The position numbers and the translations under genes are program-made. Shown in pieces: positions 50,061 to 54,997 of a stretch of DNA of 54,997 bases. The stretch lies in NCBI RefSeq assembly GCF_002979515.1, contig NZ_PCPA01000023.1, positions 1 to 54,997 of the forward strand. Reading direction: 5' to 3'. Under the pieces are notes generated by a model. That model was not told the DNA's origin and did no database searches. It saw only the letters and a list, made by a program, of their open reading frames with translations. Each line of letters begins with the position of its first letter. Position 1 is the first letter of the stretch. The DNA comes from Microbacterium sp. MYb54. GTDB taxonomy: Bacteria > Actinomycetota > Actinomycetes > Actinomycetales > Microbacteriaceae.

Positions 50061-51544
50061 GAGTCGACACGTCCGATCTTCTCTGTCTTGATCCAGGAGG
50101 CGTCAGCTCGACGCCACTCTTTGATGTAGGAGTCCACGGTGATGGCGCACAGCAGCGAACCGTAGCCGCAGATGTAGAGCAGGAGACCGGCGAAGAACCG
50201 CCCGCCGGGGAGAGGCTCCACCGCACGCGCCAACCAGATCCCGAGCATCGAGATCGGCCCCCAGAGGTAGAAGATCACTGCCCACGTGATGCGGGACTGG
50301 TCTGTCAGCTGCAGTCCGAGCGCGGTCAGAACCGACTCGAACACCCAGGGGAACAGCGCGATGGCCATCAGGATCAAAGCCCCGAGCCCTGGGAACATGA
50401 TCGCCTCACGCCAGGAGTGCCGGCCGGTGCGCGGATCGAGCTGCACCGCGTACAGCATCGAGAAGAGGTAGATGCAGGCCGCGGAGATCCACATGAAGCG
50501 GAAGACGAACTCGGCGATGTCGCTGTGCAGGACCAACAGTGCGAGCATGCCGCCCGCGGCCAGGAGCATGAAGGCGGGCAGCAGCAGGATCGTGAACCAG
50601 GCGAGACCGAACCCGAAGCTGCCCAGCTTGTGTTCCCGGCTCGGACGGAACCAGAGCTTTCGGTAGATCGAGGTCAGCTGAACGTTGCCTCGCGCCCACC
50701 GCAACCGCTGCTTCCAGAGGCTGTCGATCGTGCGCGGTTCTTCGGCCAACACAACGGCGTGCGGTTCGAAGACCATCCGACGCCCCTTGAGCTGCCCCTC
50801 GAACGTGGTCATGGTGTCCTCGGCGAGAGTGCCGGTGGGAATCCGCCCGCCGATCGCCTCGAGGTTCGCCCTCGAGTGCAGCTGCGCGCCGCCTGCCAGG
50901 CACGCGATCGCGCCCCCGACGTTCTGGACTCGGCGTGCCGAGAGCTGCCCGATCACGTACTCGATCGCGATGAACCTGGTGAGGTAGTTGCGGTCGCGGC
51001 TGCCCTCCGCGATGTAGGCCGTGACGGCGCCGACCTTCTCATCGGCGAGGTGCCGGGAGAGCTTGCGCAGCGAGTCGCGTGCGAAGATCACGTCGGCGTC
51101 CATGATGAGCACGGCTTCGGTCCACGAATCGGCGAGGACCACATCGAGCCCGTGGTTGAGGGTGTGCGCCTTGCCCTCGCCGCCTTTCTCCCGCCGCAGG
51201 TGCACGACGCGCCCGGGGTGGGCAGCGATCTTGGCGGCCGCGATGGCCGGGGTGTCGTCGGTGGAGGCATCGTCGACGATGAAGACCCGGAGGCGGTCGG
51301 CCGGGTACTCCAGCTGGAGCAGACGCTCGATCGCCGGACCGATCACCGCCCCCTCGTTCCACGCGGGGATGATGACCGCGACGTTCGGGTGGTAGGGCGC
51401 CGCCTTGCCGTAGTGGTTGCGGAATGCGTGCAACGGCAGGGCGAGGAACTGCAGCCCGGTGTTGATCACAGGCAGCGTGCCGACCAGGACGCAGAGCAGG
51501 AGCAGGATGACCAGCACGGTCTGCAGCCAGGTGAGGTCGACCAT
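50057..51544 (-). CDS. Processive family 2 glycosyltransferase (membrane)
   Basis: A 495-residue GT2 enzyme of the cellulose/poly-GlcNAc/hyaluronan-synthase type. A membrane helix (about 8-30) precedes the catalytic domain: VAVIIPAWNEGAV, D91-D92 (VDDASTDD), DxD D149-D151 (MDADV), ED E242-D243 (LAEDTMTTFEG) and QRLRW Q279-W283, the signature of processive synthases. Four to five helices form the C-terminal channel (about 310-480). The ATG shares one base with the PHP stop. The polymer or donor cannot be read from sequence; the linked deacetylase suggests an N-acetyl sugar. Confidence 0.92.
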   Translation of the reverse strand: MVDLTWLQTVLVILLLLCVLVGTLPVINTGLQFLALPLHAFRNHYGKAAPYHPNVAVIIPAWNEGAVIGPAIERLLQLEYPADRLRVFIVDDASTDDTPAIAAAKIAAHPGRVVHLRREKGGEGKAHTLNHGLDVVLADSWTEAVLIMDADVIFARDSLRKLSRHLADEKVGAVTAYIAEGSRDRNYLTRFIAIEYVIGQLSARRVQNVGGAIACLAGGAQLHSRANLEAIGGRIPTGTLAEDTMTTFEGQLKGRRMVFEPHAVVLAEEPRTIDSLWKQRLRWARGNVQLTSIYRKLWFRPSREHKLGSFGFGLAWFTILLLPAFMLLAAGGMLALLVLHSDIAEFVFRFMWISAACIYLFSMLYAVQLDPRTGRHSWREAIMFPGLGALILMAIALFPWVFESVLTALGLQLTDQSRITWAVIFYLWGPISMLGIWLARAVEPLPGGRFFAGLLLYICGYGSLLCAITVDSYIKEWRRADASWIKTEKIGRVDS

Positions 51545-52257
51545 CAGGAGGCCTCGACCGCGTCGAGCAGCGGGATGATCCGGGAGTAGCGGCCGACGTC
51601 CGATGCGTCGTGGCTGTCGGTGGAGGCGACGATTTCGCCACCGACTCGGCGCAGCGTGGTCAGCGTCGCGACCCCGGGGCAGCCCCATTTCTCGTTCACC
51701 TCGACGAGCGTGCCGGTGTCGGCGGCGGCTCGCGCCCAGGCCTCGGTGCGCTGCGCACCGAGGTCGCCCTCGGACAGACCGATCTTCGGCAGGATCGAGA
51801 AGCAGTGTGCGAGCTGGTTCCCCGGGTACCGGCGCATCGTCGCGATGAGCGCTTCGATGAGCTGGTCGAGCACGTCGTCGGTCGCCCAGCCCTCGGCGAT
51901 CCGCTCCCGCACGGCTGAGGGTCCGAGCGGACCCTCCACTCCGGGGAACTGATGGTCCGCGATGAGGATCCGATCGATGCCGGTCGGAAGCGCCGGGATG
52001 TCGAGTGTTCCTGTGACGTCGAGGATCTTCGCCTCGACGCCGGTGAGAACCGTGAGCCCGTCCGGCACCCGGAGTGCGCGGACGGCGGCGAGGTACTCGG
52101 GTACCCAGGTGGTGCTCTGACGCACATGATCGACCAGACGCAGCGTCGTGAGCCCGACCGCCGATGCGGCCTCGACGTTCTGCGCGAGCGTCGAGACGGC
52201 ATCGTCCGAGAACGTCGAGTGGACGTGGTGATCGCCGCGGAGCGCCGCGTTGATCAC
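51544..52257 (-). CDS. PHP-domain phosphoesterase
   Basis: A 237-residue PHP-type metal-dependent hydrolase. Metal ligands are visible in GDHHVHSTFSDDA (about 8-20), a central IADHQFP (about 99-105) and the C-terminal STDSHDASDVG. Known relatives are histidinol phosphatases and nucleic-acid or polysaccharide-related phosphatases; its substrate here is unknown. The GTG start at 52257 overlaps the ATP-grasp stop by 4 bases and has AGGAGG 4 bases upstream. Its stop overlaps the glycosyltransferase ATG by one base. Confidence 0.88.
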   Translation of the reverse strand: MINAALRGDHHVHSTFSDDAVSTLAQNVEAASAVGLTTLRLVDHVRQSTTWVPEYLAAVRALRVPDGLTVLTGVEAKILDVTGTLDIPALPTGIDRILIADHQFPGVEGPLGPSAVRERIAEGWATDDVLDQLIEALIATMRRYPGNQLAHCFSILPKIGLSEGDLGAQRTEAWARAAADTGTLVEVNEKWGCPGVATLTTLRRVGGEIVASTDSHDASDVGRYSRIIPLLDAVEAS

Positions 52258-53243
52258 AGTTCCTCCTGATGCCCCGCATGGTCGGAGACCAGCAGGTCGT
52301 CGACCTCGACGATGATGTCTTCGAGGAAGCGCACCGAGGCGACTTCGCGGAACGGGATCCGCACCGGCAGCTCGCGCCCCAGGAACAGGTCGGCCACGAG
52401 CGAGGGGATGTCGACCCCGGCCGCGATCGTCAGGGGCAGCGCGCCGGGAAAACGCGGATTGACCTCGAGCAGCACGGCGCGGCCGTCGCGGTCGCGCCGC
52501 AGCTGCACGTTCGCGACGCCGACGAGTCCGATCGCCCGCGCGATCGATGCGGCCGTCTCCTCCAGCTCGGGGTCGAGGACCGTGCGCCCGGCGATCGCGA
52601 CGCCGGAGTCGACCCTGGCGCGGGTGCGGGGCACTGCTGCGATGACGGTGCCGGCCGCGTCGGCGATGACGTCGACGGAGTACTCCTCCCCCGGGAGGAA
52701 GTCCTGCACGATGAGGCCTTCGTCGGTCGGCAGCGCTTCGAGCGCGGCCCGGTCGGGCACGAGGCGCACCCCGCGACTGCCGGCTCCCTGGCGCGGTTTG
52801 GCGAAGACCGGGAACTCCCAGTCGACGGCCTCTGCATCGCTCCCGGCCAGAACCGTGCGCGGGGTGTGGCCGGTCGCGGCGCAGCGCTCGGCGAGGGCCA
52901 GCTTGTCGAGCGCGGTGTTCAGCGTGTCCGCCGAGGGTGCGGCCAGAACCGCGGGCGCCAATTCGTCTCGCCGGTCGGCGAGGGCGATGAGTTCGACGTC
53001 GACCGTGGAGATCACGAGATCGAGCGCGTCGTCGGCGACCATCCGCGCGATCGTCGACACGAAGTCCGCATCCCGCCCCGGCGGCACCAGACGACGCTGC
53101 TCCGGTGGCACCAGGTAGATGCCGCTCGCCCAGCCGTCCATGTCGGCGGCGAACACCGTCAGGTCAGAGCGACGCAGGAGCGAGCGGATCACGGCGACTC
53201 CGGCCGGCCCACCGGCACCGGTCACCAGCACACGTTTCGTCAT
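52254..53243 (-). CDS. ATP-grasp ligase
   Basis: A 329-residue ATP-grasp enzyme with a Rossmann-like preATP-grasp domain (RVLVTGAGGPAGVAVIRSL, about 4-22) and a C-terminal ATP-grasp core (FPVFAKPRQGAGSRGVRLV at about 144-162, IVQDFLPGEEYSVDVIA, LLEVNPRFPGALPLT). The fold resembles carbamoyl-phosphate-synthase-like ligases that join a carboxylate to an amine through an acyl phosphate. Substrates are unknown. It shares one base with the upstream REC-PIG-L gene (TGATG) and 4 with the PHP gene. Confidence 0.9.
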   Translation of the reverse strand: MTKRVLVTGAGGPAGVAVIRSLLRRSDLTVFAADMDGWASGIYLVPPEQRRLVPPGRDADFVSTIARMVADDALDLVISTVDVELIALADRRDELAPAVLAAPSADTLNTALDKLALAERCAATGHTPRTVLAGSDAEAVDWEFPVFAKPRQGAGSRGVRLVPDRAALEALPTDEGLIVQDFLPGEEYSVDVIADAAGTVIAAVPRTRARVDSGVAIAGRTVLDPELEETAASIARAIGLVGVANVQLRRDRDGRAVLLEVNPRFPGALPLTIAAGVDIPSLVADLFLGRELPVRIPFREVASVRFLEDIIVEVDDLLVSDHAGHQEEL

Positions 53244-54286
53244 CAGCTCTCCCGTCGGGTGAGTTCGTGGGCGCCGATGAACTCCGCGGTCTCACGCACG
53301 ACCTCGAGTGGCTCGACCGCCGTTCCGCCGCCGAACCTCGACCAGTACCGCGCAGTCGCCGTCACGAACTCGGGTGCGAGGTACTCGCGGCTCTCGGTCT
53401 GCGAGCCGAAGCGCTCGAGCAGCTGAAGCTTCTCGTCGAGGTACTGATCGATCCGCACGAACCGCGTGGGGCGGAAATCGATCGTGGAAGAGGGACTCTG
53501 GTAGCACGCGACCGTGCCGACGCGCCGGGTCGCCACGATGGTGGCTTCGCTCACTGCGCGGTGATCCTGGTGACGATCATGGCTCGAGTGCGTGTAGACG
53601 ATCGTGGGCTGGACCTCCTGCACGACCTCCTCGATGAGACGGACGGTGGAGCCGCCGCCGGAGATCTCCGTGTCGACGAGATCCTTGAGGAAGAGCCGAG
53701 CACCCAGCATCTCGGCGGCCGCCAGCGACTCGTTCTGTCGACTGTCGGCGTCGCCGCCACGAGCGCCGCGGGACAGCGTCAGGATGGTGATCTCGTCCTG
53801 GGCCCTGGCGTGGGCGGCGAGCAGCCCACCGACTCCGATCTCGACATCGTCCGGATGCGCGCCGATCGCGAGCACCCGCTCAGGCTTTCGCGCCTCCTCG
53901 CGGCGACGCCGGCCTTCCTCCACCAGGCGGGTGACCGCCTCGACGAGCTTGCCGTTGTCGAGCGGCTTGGTGAGGAACTCGTCAGCCTGCGCACGCAGTG
54001 CCGAGACCGCGTACTCGACGGAGACGTGCGCGGTCATCACGACCACGGGAACGGAGGGATCCATTCGTCGCAGCTCGGCGAGCAGCTCGAGGCCGCTGAG
54101 CCCCGGCATCTCGATGTCGGTCACGACGACGTCGGGGCGTGACGCTGCGACGCGCTCGACCGCGATCTGGCCGTCTTCAGCGACGTCGACGATGCAGCCT
54201 GCCCGTCGCTCGAGAACGGTCTTCACGAGCAGTGCTACATCGGGGTCATCGTCGACGACGAGTACGCGGGGGGCATCCTCAGGCAT
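53243..54286 (-). CDS. Response-regulator receiver fused to PIG-L/LmbE deacetylase
   Basis: A 347-residue fusion. The receiver domain (about 6-125) has D12-D14 in VVDDDPD, phosphoacceptor D57 (VVVTDIEMPG) and K107 (EFLTKPLD). After a charged linker (about 125-135) comes a PIG-L/LmbE domain with zinc motif AHPDD (143-147) and the second motif HDRHQDHRAV (about 236-245). PIG-L enzymes remove acetyl groups from N-acetyl-glucosamine-linked substrates, intracellularly. The receiver probably gates catalysis on phosphorylation. ATG 54286 with AAGGAG 12 bases upstream, first gene of the operon. Confidence 0.93.
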   Translation of the reverse strand: MPEDAPRVLVVDDDPDVALLVKTVLERRAGCIVDVAEDGQIAVERVAASRPDVVVTDIEMPGLSGLELLAELRRMDPSVPVVVMTAHVSVEYAVSALRAQADEFLTKPLDNGKLVEAVTRLVEEGRRRREEARKPERVLAIGAHPDDVEIGVGGLLAAHARAQDEITILTLSRGARGGDADSRQNESLAAAEMLGARLFLKDLVDTEISGGGSTVRLIEEVVQEVQPTIVYTHSSHDRHQDHRAVSEATIVATRRVGTVACYQSPSSTIDFRPTRFVRIDQYLDEKLQLLERFGSQTESREYLAPEFVTATARYWSRFGGGTAVEPLEVVRETAEFIGAHELTRRES

Positions 54287-54394
54287 GTATTTACAGCTCT
54301 CCTTGGGGAGGTTCCCTCGCCGATGGGGATCGGCATCGCGATCTCAGTGCCTTCAACACCGGGACCGCAGGGAAAGTCGAGCGGGGTATGTCGA

Positions 54395-54412
54395 TTGTGG
54401 CATACAGCACAA
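54395..54412. promoter_or_regulatory. CRP/GlxR-type palindrome upstream of the operon
   Basis: TTGTG-N8-CACAA is a perfect inverted repeat with the spacing of CRP/GlxR sites (TGTG-N8-CACA). It is 109 bases upstream of the REC-PIG-L start, between the operon and the DUF2277 gene. No clear -35/-10 pair was identified for the operon. Confidence 0.4.
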
Positions 54413-54431
54413 CCGTCGAGCGGCTCCTCGA

Positions 54432-54746
54432 CTAGGCGTCGGCACGAGCGGCGCGCTTCTCCGCCTGAAAGACCCTGATCGCCTCGTAGCGCTCGGCGGA
54501 TCGCGCCCGTCGCTTGGCTGCTTCGTCTTCACGATTCTTCGGCGGTGCCGCGGTGACGAGCTCGCCGAGGAGACGGCTGACGACCTGCGCGATCTCTTCG
54601 ACCGCACTGCCGAAAGCGGCTTCATTGGCTCGCGAGGGCGCCGTCGTCCCGGCGATCTTGCGAACGAACTGCAGGGCGGCGTCGTGGCATTCCGCCTCGG
54701 TGGCCGCGGGCTCGAGATTGTTCAACGGGACGATGTTTCGACACAT
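54432..54746 (-). CDS. DUF2277 family protein
   Basis: A 104-residue soluble protein of DUF2277. The first residues MCRNIVPLNNLEPAATEAEC and the later ALQFVRKIAGTTAPSRANEA are the family signature, followed by VTAAPPKNREDEAAKRRARS. The function is unknown. ATG 54746 has TAGCGT 6 bases upstream, so it is predicted leaderless. It precedes the kinase operon on the same strand but a 145-base gap separates them, so it is probably not part of it. Confidence 0.88.
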   Translation of the reverse strand: MCRNIVPLNNLEPAATEAECHDAALQFVRKIAGTTAPSRANEAAFGSAVEEIAQVVSRLLGELVTAAPPKNREDEAAKRRARSAERYEAIRVFQAEKRAARADA

Positions 54747-54752
54747 ACCGGC

Positions 54753-54758
54753 ACGCTA
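54753..54758 (-). promoter_or_regulatory. -10 box of leaderless DUF2277 gene
   Basis: TAGCGT with 6 bases to ATG 54746. Confidence 0.55.
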
Positions 54759-54904
54759 CGCCGGGCCGTGGACAGACGGAAGAGGCGGCAGGGTGCGGTG
54801 ATGATCCGCGATGGGATGGTGCGAGGGGCTTCGCGCTCGCTACGCTCGGGGCAATCGGAACCGCCGAGCGTGTTCCCCCGTGCACACCGTCGACAGGACA
54901 GAAC

Positions 54905-54997
54905 ATGACGAACCCCCCGTTCCCCGAGCCGCCGACCCCCGACTCCTCTGACCCGGGCACGCCGCCGCCCGCAGCGCCGGCCGCTCCTCCCGCTGCT
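54905..54997 (+). CDS. Pro/Ala-rich N-terminus of a cut-off protein
   Basis: The frame starts at ATG 54905 with AGGA 6 bases upstream and runs off the right edge after 31 codons. The residues visible (MTNPPFPEPPTPDSSDPG onward) are Pro, Ala and acidic, like the cytoplasmic N-terminus of many actinobacterial small membrane proteins, but nothing more can be said. Confidence 0.5.
   Translation, partial: MTNPPFPEPPTPDSSDPGTPPPAAPAAPPAA

Overview
The window (about 55 kb, high GC) reads as chromosomal DNA of a Gram-positive actinobacterium, most likely a Microbacteriaceae close to Microbacterium. The signs are GC-rich codon use, a DUF6350 gene beside purN, a GuaB3-type IMPDH paralogue, an actinobacterial secreted protein with an LAxTG sorting motif, and many genes whose -10 box sits 6-7 bases before the start codon (leaderless transcripts). 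No rRNA, tRNA or CRISPR array was recognised. The assignment is by pattern recognition, not by alignment.

Layout. 1-4.8 kb: purN, a DUF6350 membrane protein, an AzgA-type purine permease, and a divergent VOC/TetR pair with two candidate operators. 4.8-8.1 kb: sucCD, a DUF2510-like membrane protein and a second TetR. 8.1-9.5 kb: a lower-GC scar with an IS481-type transposase remnant, a small membrane ORF and a broken secreted-protein gene. 9.6-14 kb: acyl-CoA dehydrogenase, a divergent NimT-like MFS/AraC pair, a GNAT enzyme and a Cys-tailed unknown. 14-17.7 kb: a phytoene-desaturase-like oxidoreductase, then a convergent LigC ligase and LigD-type polymerase (two-gene NHEJ machinery). 17.7-24.7 kb: SseB, PcrA/UvrD helicase and a secreted lamin-tail protein. 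24.8-30.3 kb: ABC exporter pair, YccF, hemerythrin, GDPD, BI-1 and GlsB-like genes. 30.3-33 kb: an ECF42-type sigma factor with its DGPF (YCII) partner and a matching promoter, then an AlkD-like protein. 33-37.3 kb: GT4 glycosyltransferase, guaA, DUF3817 and a VOC protein. 37.4-42 kb: a very large secreted nuclease/5'-nucleotidase. 42-47.7 kb: SURF1, GuaB3, a DAO-family oxidase, an ABC-F ATPase and OsmC.

The most striking region is 47.8-54.3 kb. Seven minus-strand genes are joined by stop/start overlaps: a response-regulator/PIG-L deacetylase fusion, an ATP-grasp ligase, a PHP phosphoesterase, a processive GT2 glycosyltransferase, a 47-residue membrane microprotein, a receiver-only response regulator and a six-helix PAS histidine kinase. 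This looks like a self-contained signal-controlled glycan or lipid-sugar modification system in which phosphorylation may directly gate a sugar deacetylase. A TTGTG-N8-CACAA palindrome of CRP/GlxR type lies upstream. I do not recognise a named system with this composition.

Purine metabolism recurs through the window (purN, permease, guaA, guaB3, secreted nuclease/nucleotidase), but these genes are scattered and not one operon.
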